Shown here: positions 46,138 to 57,735 of the stretch, piece after piece
How the letters are laid out: every line of letters begins with the position of its first letter
How positions within the stretch are numbered: position 1 is the first letter of the stretch
From: Macrosoma leucophasiata
Taxonomy: Eukaryota; Arthropoda; Insecta; Lepidoptera; Hedylidae
Length of the DNA stretch: 64,000 bases
Assembly (NCBI GenBank): GCA_036365455.1
Contig: JAWQUS010000023.1
Location: 7,936,001 to 8,000,000 of the forward strand
Direction of reading: 5' to 3'
Notes under the pieces: model-generated
What the model was told of the DNA's origin: nothing
Databases searched by the model: none
The model's input: the letters and a program-made list of their open reading frames with translations, nothing else
Made by a program: the position numbers and the translations under genes

Positions 46138-46843
46138 CTTTTATAATGCACTCACCTGAATTAATTATGCACTGCACCGACTCTCATAACGCTAGGCGGT
46201 TCCTGCTAAAAGATTGTATTTTATTACAACTCATATTACGCATATTCTTGTTCTCGAAGCAAAAACCTACACATATTGACTTCAGTAAAAGTACGAATCC
46301 ATTTCCAAATGGTTTTTATATCAAAAGTCACATAGGTATGGAAACGCACACTTTTATTTTAGGTCGGAGCCTTTTGGAGTGTCATCAATCACTGACACAG
46401 TGGAACCTGAAATTCGGACCTCCACATAAAAAATGTATTCGATGTCATTACGGATTTTCTTTTATTCCAGCATGATTCACGGTCAAACGTAGGTAATAAT
46501 GTTAGCGAGGGCAAATACTTAAATTCGCTGTGCAAGGGTCGTTCCATGGAGCTATTGTCAGAAACGAAGGAAGAAATAACTTTGATACAAAGCTTGGAAT
46601 TCAGACTAATAAGAAGCACCCTACTCTTTTGTCTGCACAGCAGGTGGTTATTAAATTATAAGATGACGTTTAATGAATATAGTAATTAAATTGCTGGCAG
46701 TACGAGCTGACCCAAATAAGTAATAAAAGGCAGAGTACTATTATAGTTATAGAGAGATATAATATAAAACATACCTAGTAAGCGTTGTTTCCTTTTGATC
46801 GAATGGAGAGATAAAAAGTAAAAAGAAAAAATACGTACGAAAT
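46138..46843. other. No gene seen
   Basis: A 109-codon frame at 46146-46475 has no recognisable features. Confidence 0.4.
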
Positions 46844-46909
46844 AAATTGGAAATATGACTTTAATAATTTATTTTCATTAATAAATTATTAAAGTCGTAT
46901 TTCCAATTT
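46844..46909. repeat. Long hairpin, 28-bp stem
   Basis: AAATTGGAAATATGACTTTA continues to AATAATTTA and pairs with the mirror arm ending AAAGTCGTATTTCCAATTT, with one mismatch and a loop of about 10. The length suits either a tiny palindromic transposon relic or a precursor-like RNA hairpin. No further evidence favours either. Confidence 0.8.
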
Positions 46910-47145
46910 TCAGGAGGCTGGCATTAAAATATAAATCTCAATTTTGGATGGGTATGATCCACTCTATACGACGTAGTTTTATACTTATTTGGTGGGTATG
47001 AGCATACCAAACATAGTCAGGGACAGGGATCTCGCCGCTTATCCACAATCAATTAGATATAGGTTTAAATATTTTTTTCATACGAACCTTCTCCTGCATC
47101 ATAACGAATACTTAAAAGGAAGATTTATCAATTTCCGTCATTATA

Positions 47146-47902
47146 ATGTATGTATCTTCACGCCAGGTCCCTAACGGGGTAGGCAGAGAGTGTAGAGCGC
47201 CAGACATCCCGGTTCTGACAAACCTCTCGTGCCTCGTCTACCTTCATCATTCTCTTCATACATGCACGCCGATTCCTAAGACTTTTGACCCCACCATCAG
47301 ACAGAACTCGACCTATTTGGTCATGGTAGGTCAGCCTTGGTCTTCCTGGGCCTCTGCAACCATCCACATTCGCATTGTATATCTGTTTAGTCATTCGCTC
47401 ATTCGACATTCTTTCTATATGCCCGAACCATCGGAGCATGCCTTTTTTCATTTTTACACCGATACTATCATTCACACAAAGTCTCTTTCTTATATCTTCA
47501 TTACGAACGCGATCGGTGAGTGATACACCGCAGATCTTGCGCAATGATCTCATCTCGACCGCGTTCAACTTACTTTCATGCTCTTTCCTGCATACCCAGC
47601 TCTCGCTTCCATATAAAAGCGTTGGAGTAAGTACAGCATTATGTACGGCTAGTCGAGCCCGCTGGCTGAGATGTTTAGATTCTAGCAGCTTACCCAACGC
47701 TCCATTCACGCAATTCCCAGCAAGCACTCTTCTTTCTATGTCAGTGGTGTACCTACCATCCTTGCTAAAAGCACATCCAAGATATACAATTTCATCAACC
47801 TGTTCTAACACTGCATCATCTACTACTACCCTTGCATTTGTTCTCTGTTCATCTCTTTCAAATACTAATACTAATCCGTCATTCATTTTTATTTTTATAT
47901 AG
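47146..47902 (-). mobile_element. 5'-truncated LINE (RTE-like)
   Basis: The minus-strand 3' end is CTGCCTACCCCGTTAGGGAC then GGCGTGAAGATACATACAT; the coding part lies upstream to about 47902, where similarity stops abruptly. A 130-bp piece of the same 3' end was inserted at 10834. Clade assignment is by C-terminal style only. Confidence 0.85.
47158..47886 (-). pseudogene. C-terminal part of a LINE RT protein
   Basis: A 242-codon uninterrupted frame. Blocks: VYLGCAFSKDGRYTTDIERR, LYGSESWVCRKEHESKLNAV, EMRSLRKICGVSLTDRVRN, MLRWFGHIERM, GRPRLTYHDQIG and the C-terminal DVWRSTLSAYP. This is the thumb and post-RT part of a non-LTR retrotransposon protein. The catalytic RT palm and the endonuclease are absent because of 5' truncation. 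The open frame suggests a fairly recent insertion. The first Met is unlikely to be a true start. Confidence 0.88.
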
Positions 47903-48984
47903 ATTAGATGAACCTCTTACCTGCGTCCACTGGGGCTAGTAGGGACTGATAGGCATGAGTTATAACTAATGAATGCGAATTTGGTTGCTGTTGAACATGT
48001 CGGCATTGTGATATTTTCACACGTCATTTGTATTCGAGAAGATCAAACTGGTTACCGTTTGATTAAAAGTCATGCGTGTTACGCCTTTTTAATGAGACGT
48101 TCTTTTGAAGTGCAGGATATGATCAAAGTTAATATCCTTTTTTTAAATAGCTCTGAGAAATCAGTTTGTTATTTTGACCATATATAGCGGTAGTTGGTCT
48201 TCTGGACATATTTCCTTTACGTCATTTCAAGTTCATGTTGCCTTAAATTCTCGCTTTAGTAGCTGGTAGTGTTCAAGTGATATCATGTAACTATGATTTC
48301 GTTTAACTCCCGTCAGGTATCAGATATGCTATCACGGTTATTCATACAATACTGCACATCGAGTTTAGGAAAGAGAGAATCGACTAAGACAAGAGACTTT
48401 TGTTGCACACTACCTTCGTAAGTACTGATAGTGCGGTATTGGTCAATCAAAATGGTCGACAAACGGGTCACACAGGTCTAGAAAGACATAACGTTCTACA
48501 GAGCCGAAATTAGCCGAAATCTGGTTCTTACAGACGATGTGCAAATATTTCTTGGTGGGACTGTACGAGCTATTAGAGAAGGACCACAATGATTTTATGC
48601 AAATTCTCTTTATCAAAATGCTGAACGCTACTACTACACCTTTTTAAATTATCTCATTACGTCAATCTCTATTTTATATTCAGAAAAGGTCCATTGTCAA
48701 GTTATTCCACACTTATTGATTGAAAATACGTCCACCAGAGATTGATTAATGTGACATAGGCTTCTTTGATGAAACGTAGAGGAAGTAAATATCGGAGACA
48801 GTCTCGTAAATGCGTACCACGATCTGAATCTTATTCAGTTTGGTATGTTAAGTGAAAACTAATTTAAAACCGACTTCGAAAGTATTTCGTGATCTTATTT
48901 CACTAACCTAGTTTTTAGTGCTCATTGACAGTGTAATAATTATGCCGTTTATTTTATGAAATGCAAGCCTTAGTGGTCTAGTAC
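47903..48984. other. No gene seen
   Basis: No assignment. 48484-48510 weakly matches sequence at 30-55 and 1383-1412 (GACATAACGTTCTACAGAG). Confidence 0.4.
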
Positions 48985-49060
48985 AGAGTGTCTCAAACTT
49001 TCGGCTCCACATACCCCCGTTGAAAAGTATCTAGGTAACAGCGAACCCCTAAACTAATAA
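48985..49060 (+). mobile_element. Possible hAT terminal remnant
   Basis: CAGAGTGTCTCAAACTTTCG followed by ACATACCCCCGTTG resembles the CAGNGKTTCTCAAACT start of many hAT elements. The opposite end was not found. Confidence 0.35.
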
Positions 49061-49305
49061 CCCAAAGAAAACAATACAAATTGACGGTTGAAGAAAATTG
49101 TCTTTTTAAAACACAAACTCAAAAAATCCTTGCATCCATTTGAATTTCAATCCAGAGGAATGGCTGTTTTTCTGTAGGTCCATGGGTAACAGGTCGTGGT
49201 CTGCAATTATTCACTAATTGCATGTCATCCTGTTACAAAATTTTTCGCGCATTTTTTAATCAAAATTATCTAATTTTAGGATAACGTAATACGTAGGTAC
49301 TATCT

Positions 49306-49580
49306 ACTGGTGTTCGAGATCCAGTGACGGAGATCGCGGGCGTAGGCACCGTCGCATTAGCTAATATATACTTGCCGCTTAATAGTAGTGTTCAGCACTA
49401 TCGTGTTCCAGTCAGGTGGTAATGTACGGCCCTGTAATTTCCGGCACAGAGGCATAACACCTTAGGCCTCAGAAGTGGTAACGCATCTGCATTTTGACTT
49501 CTGGTGTTTGTGTGGATCTCTACAGGCTGCAGTCAATACAAACTGCATACTTGTATGCCATTTTCATTACATAAAAAAAA
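49306..49580 (+). repeat. Family A repeat, near full length
   Basis: CTACTGGTGTTCGAGATCCA through GTGTTCAGCACTATCGTGTT to TTTCATTACATAAAAAAAA. It belongs to the CGGCACAGAGG subfamily. Confidence 0.85.
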
Positions 49581-49631
49581 TATGCATTTGCCTAAAATAA
49601 TAACGACTTGTTATTAAATTCTGTAAAAAGG

Positions 49632-49752
49632 TACACTTGCGAGCTTAAAACTGGAATCACATAAACGGGTGTTGTTCAATCATGTGTTATTATTGATTTA
49701 TTTATATTGTTACCCCAGTTTATGTGATTCCACATTAAAGCTCGCAAGTGTA
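49632..49752. mobile_element. 121-bp MITE with ~40-bp inverted arms
   Basis: The left arm TACACTTGCGAGCTTAAAAC then TGGAATCACATAAAC is mirrored by GTTTATGTGATTCCACATTA then AAGCTCGCAAGTGTA. The central loop contains AT-rich sequence. TA at each outer end could be a target duplication. Confidence 0.75.
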
Positions 49753-51498
49753 TTTCTTTATCTTTGAAATCAGAGCTCAAGTTGTCATACGAGTAGGTAC
49801 ACATAACGCATGCGGCAAAATGTTGGGTTCAATGATGTGATTGAAATTTTAAAATTGTCGAATTTAATTTAAAAAAATATATTCACCATAACGTAAACCA
49901 GTGCGACACAATATACGCTAGGGATGCTCTGAATGTGGGTGATATACTCAATGTTCAATTACAGCAGAAAGTTACAAATGTTGTCAGTGACAACGACCAA
50001 GCGATATTACCGCGCAAGCCGATGCGAGCGAGCTTTTCATTATCAACTTGGAGATTTAGGTCAGACGAGTCATAGCAAACAAGACTCCGTAATACTTTTT
50101 CTTGACATTTTTATGGCGACATATCATGTGTAATTACATTTTATTAAGGACGCAAAACAATTACCTGTGGCTTGCTTAATTTTACCAGCGATTCAGAAGG
50201 TAAGTGGCTGTATAAGGGGGGTCTCTGATGGGACGAAGACGGAGAGTTCTATTATCGCATAGATGTGAGTTTTATCTTCAAATTAATAAGATGCCTCCCA
50301 CTAGTTTCAACAGTCAAGATAATGTGCCCGATGAATGCTTTCTATTACATGCGACTTCAAGACAAGACGAGTGGCAAATCGTGAATCATGGATGTATGCG
50401 TATAGGCTTATCTCTGATGAAATGGAACTTTAACACAGATGGCAATTGATAACGTGGACGCATTTAGGTAAAGCTTCCGGATGTATTGTACGGGACAGTT
50501 TTTCGTACACCTCATCCCAGTGTTCCTAAATAAACATTCGGGGCCCAGTATAATTCCCGTTTTGAGGTAGCATGAGCATAATTAGAGATAAAGAGTATAC
50601 AATGATGAAATTGAGCTTATTGGTGTCAAGGGGTTTTGTCGAAGTAAGTTATTTTCGTTATTATTTTTCGCCTTATTCCTATCTATCCGTCACTTATGAT
50701 GGAGGCAGAAACCTTTACGAACATAGTACTATTATCTACGTAAGAAAACCCAGACGGATTTCATGGTGCAATACAAACGATCATGTTATGCTTATAAATG
50801 CATAAACTCATATATATTGCATGTGCTCATACACATAAGACTATACATACCTACATATGTCTACGCAGTTATAATAAGGAAATGCCGGCGTGAAGTTATG
50901 CTTCAAACAATAAAAACAGTTATCCGTGGTAACTCGACGCGAGCCTGAGTTTTGTGCGAACAATAGATAAGCACTAGATTGTAGCTTTATTAGAGGAGCG
51001 CAACAGGTCGTAAATGCTGTGGTCGCAACTGAAATTACATCGCTTTGTTTTCTTAATATGTAATCCAATAGTGTTCGGTTAGAACGGTCGGTGTCAGCGG
51101 CGCGGGTACGGGTTAGTACACTCATATTTACGTACGACAGGTCAATTTCCTATTAAATTGAGATTTTAAAAGCGACATCTGCGCATTTTTTTTGCTTCAC
51201 CTTACACAAAACCATGTTAGGTACCTACTACACCTACCTATATATAATATTTATTGACTGTGTATGTCGTTCGCAACTTTCAAGTTGGTTCCATAGCCTC
51301 CAAAGTTGTGATCTGATGGTTAAGGTTCTAAGGTTTTAAAAGTATTTATCTGAATATCATCATTTCGTGTTACTGACCTCATGTTTGGAGAGGAATTAGG
51401 AGATAATACGATAATACTGGAATATGTTGGCAGAATGTAGGTACCTACTCAACAATATGTCGCCCCAAAGATCTTCAATAGACTTAATTGGTATTGGT
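49753..51498. other. No gene seen
   Basis: Several short frames of 60-95 codons, none with recognisable residues. Confidence 0.4.
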
Positions 51499-52311
51499 CA
51501 TAGAGCAACACAGGCTACCGGCCGCGGCGGATGGTATTGGTAGTCTGACTTCTAAATATTCCAAAAGCGTAACGTTCATTGGTCTTTGGGATTAAATGTT
51601 TTCTGTTACTTTCACTTTTTGATTACTGTTTTGAGAGCCTGCATTTTTTAAAACTTACACTTTATAGGTAATTGCTCAAGAAATTGCTTTTTTCAATCCG
51701 TGTAGCTCCCCAAAAGAACATACTGAATATTAACCACCTTTTATGATGAAATACCTGTATGACCTTCGAATAATAATGTAAAGAAGTGTAACTAAGCCAA
51801 AAATGGTTCCGTGAAATGGTGGTAACGTGGTGGACCATGGGCGGGGCTTAAATATGATCCACCGCAGCGCGTCAGACTATTGGACGTTGCCTTGCCACTC
51901 TGCGAAATCACCTTGAAAGTGTGAGTGTTTGTTATGAATGAAGTTAGTTTGTTTGAGTAAATTAAACCAAAATCGAAGCAATGATTGTATGAGAGTTACA
52001 TTGATGACCTATTGTTCAGAACATAGAGCAACAACGGAGAGTAGCCATATGCAGGCTTTCCCCTCTGTCAAAGTACAAGGCCAAATGGGCCTATACATGT
52101 CGCCTAGATGTTTAAATGTGTGCGTGAAATTGTTTCTGTATTTTGTTAAAGTCGAGGTGTGAGTATCATAGTAATAGACGATTTTTGTAGTGTGCGTGTG
52201 TGTCGCACGCATTTTCCCTCGCAAAAAAAGACAGACTGTTTTGCATCGGTAATAAACGCTATAGCTACTCCCCTCCTGTCCGCCGCGGCCGGTGGCCCGT
52301 GTTGCTCTATG
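51499..52311. repeat. Inverted-repeat-bounded segment, ~813 bp
   Basis: CATAGAGCAACACAGGCTAC then CGGCCGCGGCGGA (51499-51531) and its reverse complement with about three mismatches (52279-52311) face each other. The GC-rich arms stand out from the AT-rich surroundings. No transposase was seen and no clear target duplication. Confidence 0.6.
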
Positions 52312-52566
52312 GTTCAGAAGCATATCATTATGGCACTGAACTAGCTGTAGATCTGACATCATATTGATCTGTCGAGGGGCGTAGTTTTTTATTGGTGTCC
52401 GTGTAATCTGCGATCAACTTTGGAACAATGGCAGTCGGCTTCTAACGGAGCGACCTGATTATCAGCGAACTGTGAAATTGCATACTGTTGCAATTCTTAT
52501 GATTTAAAAATAGTCATAATATAGAATGAACTAATAATGAATTCCATAGGGTAAATGTGCAGTTTT

Positions 52567-52700
52567 TTTAGGGTTCCGTAGATAAATTGTAAAATAGGGA
52601 AACCTTATAGGTTCGTCTGTGTCTCCGTATCACAGCCAATTTCCCCTAAAACTATTAGGACTACATACTTGATACTAGGTATATTAGGACTACATACTTG
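52567..52700 (+). repeat. Family E fragment
   Basis: TTTTTAGGGTTCCGTAGATA and ACCTTATAGGTTCGTCTGTG, ATCACAGCCAATTTCCCC match the start of family E. AGGACTACATACTTGATACT is repeated twice at its end. Confidence 0.6.
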
Positions 52701-53237
52701 ATACTAGGTTGGTAGGTAGATGTAAGCTGTGAACCGCTTTATGCTTTTTGTACAAAAAACTGCTGCGCATTTACTAATCAGTCGAATCTGCGTCAACTTT
52801 GGAACATAAGAAATGGCTTTGCGTTCCTACCTAAATGAATTTCGCATGGCAATGTAAGCACAACACAGCATTGCGTGTACATTACAGCCACTTAAGGAGC
52901 TTAAAAGCTGAAGAGCTTTGTGAAACAATAGGCAGGCACGAGTGGAAAACGCGGTTTCGTATTGTCGTGACTAACAACACAATTTTAACGTACCACATTG
53001 TAACGTTACAATTATATTACATAATTTATAAGCCTTTATTACTACGCATATCTTTCGTTTCTTTTTAGTAACTATAAGCTTTTGTTCGAAATATCCATTC
53101 ATGTTATGAATATGTTGATAATTGCTAAAATTCATATAGATCTATGTGTGAATCTGAATTATATCAATTATTAATGATAATATTAACTTTTGTCAGATAC
53201 ATGTAGGTACATTTACATTTTCTCTCTATCCTATCCC
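52701..53237. other. No gene seen
   Basis: AATCTGCGTCAACTTTGGAA at 52785 echoes AATCTGCGATCAACTTTGGA at 52408; otherwise nothing recognised. Confidence 0.4.
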
Positions 53238-53539
53238 TTTACTGGTGGTAGAGCTCCAGTGACGGAGCTCGCGGGCGTTGGCACCACCGCACTACCTAAT
53301 ATACTTGCCACTAAATGGTAGTGTTCAGCACTATCGTGTTCCGGTCAGGAGGTAATGTACGGCCCTGTAATTTCCGACACAGAGGCATAACATCTTAGGC
53401 CTCAGGAGTGGTAACGCATCTGCATTTTGACCTTGGTCTTTTTGTGGGTGTCTATAGGCTGCAGTCATCACTTAACATCAATGTGAACTGCATGCTTGTT
53501 TGCCACTTCCATTACATAAAAAAAAAAAAAAAAAAAAAA
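53238..53539 (+). repeat. Family A repeat, full length with long poly(A)
   Basis: From CTTTACTGGTGGTAGAGCTC to about 21 A. It can serve as a reference copy, closely matching 54414-54701. Confidence 0.92.
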
Positions 53540-53577
53540 TCCACAAACTAGGTACTTGGCGTATATATTGATCTGAT

Positions 53578-53679
53578 CACACAAAAACCGGAGCGGAGGA
53601 CAAATGCTGAAAATGCGTTGCCACCCCTAAAGCCTAATTTGTTTTCGTCTATGACAGTTATTACGGGATCACACATTAA
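53578..53679 (-). repeat. Family A fragment, opposite orientation
   Basis: CACACAAAAACCGGAGC, AATGCGTTGCCACCCC, AGTTATTACGGGATCACACA belong to the other subfamily and face the preceding copy. Confidence 0.6.
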
Positions 53680-54413
53680 GTTACGAAAAACATACGTAAT
53701 AACGTGGACATAAAATACATTTTTGGTAACCACAGCCCTATGCCATTTTTTTGAAATATTATGGTTGTAATTTAGGTAATTGTGAAAGAAGGCGCCGCCG
53801 CCGACAGCAGAAACCGAAACCAAAGAAAATCTTTGCGAGTACTTACAATTATCGCCATTAACATTGAAGTTGAAAGTTAAGAAGTGGTCTCGGTTTTCAT
53901 GTTTACGGATATAACCGACAACACTAATATTTCTAAGGCATCGTGTTTTATAATTCGAAAATCGAAATCTAACTAATTATGTATTATTCATTAATTCTTC
54001 ATTCTATGATAAACCTTTTTAATATTCTGTGTGATCTGAAGCGTGTAACCTACACAATTATAAGATTTCAGGAATATTATAACGCAATTACTTAAGGACT
54101 AATAGGTAACGGTAATATTAAAGAACTTTTCACCTTTCAAGCGAAAACTTTTTCAATCACGGAATGTTTGCGAGTTGACCTGACCCAACAATTAAAGTAA
54201 AATAAATTTAACCATAATCACAGTCGACGTTCATGATATATCTCCGCAATAATCGGATATGTTCATAATCTTAATTAGTAATCGGTATATAAAAATATAT
54301 AAAAGATTTTAATTAACGGAAGATGTACGAGAACATGGAGCAAATTTCTTGCTCTTTACTTTTATCCAAATCAAACTATTATTACTAGGACTTAGGTATG
54401 ACAATTAAAAAAT
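53680..54413. other. No gene seen
   Basis: AT-rich unique sequence. Confidence 0.4.
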
Positions 54414-54701
54414 ACTGGTGGTAGAGCTCCAGTGACGGAGCTCGCGGGCGTAGGCACCACCGCATTACCTAATATACTTGCCGCTAAATCGTAGTGTTCA
54501 GCACTATCGTGTTCCGGTCAGGTGGTAATCTACGGCCTTGCAATTTCCGACACAGAGGCATAACACCTTAGGCCTCAGGAGTGGTAACGCATCTGAATTT
54601 TGACCTTGGTCTTTGTGTGGGTGTCTATAGGCTGCAGTCATCACTTAACATCAATGTGGACTGTATGCTTGTTTACCACTTCCATTACAAAAAAAACAAA
54701 G
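54414..54701 (+). repeat. Family A repeat, full length
   Basis: TACTGGTGGTAGAGCTCCAG to CCACTTCCATTACAAAAAAA. About 288 bp, CACAGAGGCATAACACC subfamily. Confidence 0.92.
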
Positions 54702-54897
54702 ATGCTGGATTTCTAATAAAAACAGTTCTTAATTAAAATTCACCATCACGCCCCAATTTCGTTTCCGTGCATATTAGGGTTGTTGAGGAAGTGATTATGA
54801 GGAAGAGGAGGAGGAAGAGGAATTGTGATGCGCCAATTTAGAGGATGCGGATGAGGAAGATGAAGAGGAAAGAGGAAGAGGAAGCAGATGACATAAT

Positions 54898-55265
54898 AAT
54901 AATAGCAACTCTTGAAACGTCCCACTGCTGGGCACTGGGCACGAGTCTCTCCCCTTCTTGAGGGGAGGTCTGGAGCTTACTCCACCACGCTGCTCCAATG
55001 CGGGTTGGTGGAGTTACTTGCAAGGGTTAGTGGCCAACCCGCTGTCGGATGTTTTCAAACCGCCCATAAAGCCTCCGACAAGGTTTAACGACTGCTATCT
55101 GTCGATAGCAACCGGGACCGTCGGCGTCCTGCTCTCCGAAGCACGAAAATGCGCATTTTAATTTGCCACTAGTGGTCACCCGTCACACACCCGACCGCAC
55201 CCGTATCGCTTAATCGAGTAGATCGCTTGCGTTCTACACCAGCCGGGAGGCCTTGCGCGCTACAG
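54898..55265 (-). mobile_element. Family D retroposon inside the hAT element
   Basis: AATAATAGCAACTCTTG... then CGTCCCACTGCTGGGCACTG (reverse of the 45546 copy's end), TAGTGGCCAACCCGCTGTCG, CGGATGTTTTCAAACC, and CACACACCCGACCGCACCCG. It extends slightly further 5' than the copy at 45546. Confidence 0.8.
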
Positions 55266-55351
55266 AAAGATGAGAAGAGGATCATACGAAGATATGAATA
55301 CTAGCGGACCCAACCTAAAATCCGCTGTCCTGTCTCTACCTACTTAACTAA

Positions 55352-55353
<2 letters not shown>

Positions 55354-55386
<33 letters not shown>
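55354..55386. repeat. (TA)n microsatellite
   Basis: About 16 TA units immediately before the hairpin at 55403. Confidence 0.95.
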
Positions 55387-55388
<2 letters not shown>

Positions 55389-55402
55389 AAAAAATAATTA
55401 AG

Positions 55403-55437
55403 AGCATTTTGTAGTGGTTGGTCCACTACAAAATGCT
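55403..55437. repeat. Perfect 15-bp-stem hairpin
   Basis: AGCATTTTGTAGTGG and CCACTACAAAATGCT are separated by five bases; weaker pairing continues outward through AATTA/TAATT. It lies between the TA tract and the LINE remnant. Confidence 0.85.
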
Positions 55438-55539
55438 ATTTTAATTATTTTTACTATGAATCTAAAACATTCTCAAAACACATACGATAAAGAATCATCA
55501 AAATTGGTCCAGCAGTTAAGGACGAGTTCAGTGACATAT

Positions 55540-56587
55540 CTACACAACGACATTGCTAAGGCCTTTGACCGGGTCTGGCACAGGGCACTTCTCGCGAAAC
55601 TTCCATCCTACGGTCTTCCCGAGAGGCTATGCAACTGGACAGCCAGCTTTCTGTCTGAGTGTTATATGTCTTAGTTGACTGTCAGCGCTCAGACAGACTA
55701 CCTATCAACGCTGGTGTGCCGCAAGGCTCTGTGCTATCTCCCACGCTTTTTCTTCTGCACATCAATAAAATGTTGGAGCAAAACTCCAATTTTTCTTTGA
55801 TATGCACACTACACTAGCCGTGCAAATGCCTCTCGGACACTTATCGAGAAAAGAAGGACTAGACTTGTGTCTGAAATCGAGCACTCTCTGGAGCGGGTCT
55901 CGGATTGGGGTCGACTTAATTTAATGCAGTTTAACCCCTCGAGGACACAAGTCTGCACGTTCACCGCTAAAAAAACGCCATGCATTGTAGCACCACAGTT
56001 CCAGGGCATTCCGATCGCCGTTGGTAAGAGTATCTGTATCCTGGGCGTTAACATATCGAACGAAGTGCAATTCGGGAGTCACATTGAGTGTAAGACCAAG
56101 TTGGCATCCAAAAAGCTCGGGGTGCTTAACAAAGCCAGACAGTATTCACTTTCACTTCGGGGCAGCTACTACTACTCATACTCATTTGTGGGCGGGAGCC
56201 CCCAAATACTAGCTTGGTCCACTTGACTCCCTATAAAAACGCGCCGTTCGTATTGTTAACGATTCAGGACTTACTGACAGGCTCGAACATCTGAGCCTAC
56301 GCAGAGACATTGGGAGTATGTGCGTGTTGCACCGTCTCTACAATGGTGAGTGCTCTGCTGAACTGTTTGACATGGTGCTACCATCTATTTTCCTACACCG
56401 TACTACCCGCCGAAGAGAGAAGTTCCACCCACACCGACTGGACACCTGGCAGTGCTCAACGGTGCGGTTTTCACGTTCGTTCTTGCCCACAACGTGTAAA
56501 TTGTGGAACGAACTTCCCTCTGAGGTGTTCCCTAGGTGCTACATTAAGAGGTTCTTCACGCTGTTTCCCCAACAACCGGTTTTATAG
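55540..56587 (+). pseudogene. Jockey/CR1-type LINE RT remnant
   Basis: RT blocks in order: DIAKAFDRVWHRALLAKL (about 55550), TAG stop at 55672, INAGVPQGSVL-SPTLFLLHI after a frame change (about 55700-55770), no YADD catalytic box (apparently deleted near 55800), then SLERVSDWGRLNLMQFNPSR, ICILGVNISNEVQFGSHI, HLWAGAPKYQ in another frame, and the C-terminal CVLHRLYNGECSAELFDMV, CKLWNELPSEVFP. This order is typical of jockey/CR1-group ORF2. The endonuclease domain is absent. It is clearly dead and lies inside the hAT element. Confidence 0.85.
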
Positions 56588-56889
56588 CTCATCATATACC
56601 AATACAGCATTGCTAAAAAGTCGTTTGCTGGTACATTTGATGGAAGAGAAGATAGGTATTGTAAAGATACAGTTCTGTAAAGCCCCGAATATTTCGATTT
56701 TTTAAGTTGAGTACGCGTATAAACAAAATAATGGAGGAGGAAAAAAGGAAAAAAAGGATTATTTTATTAAAGAGGAATTTTTTATTTAAATTTTTGAGGA
56801 TGCGGAAACGGTTGAGGATCCCAAAATATTGCGGAACTTCCTCATTATGAGGAAGAGGAAGAGGAATCCTCAGCAACCCTAGTGCATAT

Positions 56890-57514
56890 GTGTTTCCAAT
56901 TTGATTATTCTCTCGATTTTGTGCCTAGTATAGGTATGCCTTATATTATCTACTTTATCGGTATCGATTACTTATTTTTAAACCAATACAAGTATAATAT
57001 GAAATATTACAACCACAAGGTAAAATACGGAACAAGGATAATTATCATGTTATTCAAATTTCAAAATTGAAATACGAGCTTTGTTATTACAGTCTTCAAC
57101 ATAGCCTAAAGCTAAATCAATACCGCGTGGAAGGAAAACCGCTGCTTAAAACAAAGTGAGACTGGTATTTTCACGCCTGCTGTAATAAATAAAGCTACAT
57201 TTACAAGATAATTCATTGAATAATATTCAGTAGAATAATGGAATATTTTCGGAAAGATAAACAATGCCTGCTCTTCAATTAATGATTTCATCGGAGTATG
57301 GGTCAGATTTCAGCGATTCTCAAAATCTTTTGGAGATAATGATGACGATTTGATGTCACAGGGAACGTGATATCTTCTTCTTTTATAAAGTGGCAATTAC
57401 CGGGAACGAGAAAGTATCCTGATTATCCTGAACATTGGTCTACAGATGAGGGTTTTTTAATAGGTTTATATCCCTAAATTACTAATACTTTTCTATATTT
57501 TTATATCGACAATA
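56890..57514. other. No gene seen
   Basis: AT-rich unique sequence. Confidence 0.4.
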
Positions 57515-57735
57515 TTACGCGCGTTTAATAAATAAAATACGCTTACACTCACAGCCCCACAGTAGGTATAAACCTGTGTCGTGGGTGCCGTTGTACACAT
57601 ACAACACAATGCACAAACACCCAGACCCGAAACAAATATTTGTAGGTGACACAAACATTTGTCCCGGTGCGGGGATCGAACCCGCGACCCTTCGAATCAA
57701 ACGGTCATTTCACACCGCTGGACTAACCGGGTCGT
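57515..57735 (-). mobile_element. Family C tRNA-derived SINE
   Basis: The minus-strand head GACCCGGTTAGTCCAGCGG (from 57735) contains the A box TAGTCCAGCGG, and GCGGGTTCGATCCCCGC supplies the B box and an intact T-stem. The body follows with TTTGTTTCGGGTCTGGGTGT. The tRNA-like anticodon and D arms do not pair properly, so a SINE is far more likely than a working tRNA gene. Confidence 0.82.

Larger units (their letters stand above)
54775..56881. mobile_element. hAT-type element with perfect 8-bp TSDs, composite
   Basis: Ends TAGGGTTGTTGAGGA and its inverted partner TCCTCAGCAACCCTA differ at one base; a GGAAGAGGAAGAGG-type purine tract follows each inward. The identical 8-mer GTGCATAT flanks both ends (54767-54774 and 56882-56889). 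The TAGGG terminus and 8-bp duplication fit the hAT superfamily. Inside are a reversed family D retroposon, a (TA)n tract, a perfect hairpin and a jockey/CR1-like LINE remnant. No hAT transposase was seen, so this is a non-autonomous element that has accumulated or captured retroelements. Confidence 0.88.

Noticed and set aside
48484..48520. Repeat family with 30-60 and 1383-1412
   Set aside because: Only about 20 partly matching bases are shared, and boundaries cannot be defined by eye.
57660..57735. tRNA gene on the minus strand
   Set aside because: A and B boxes are present, but the D and anticodon arms do not fold properly and a SINE body follows.
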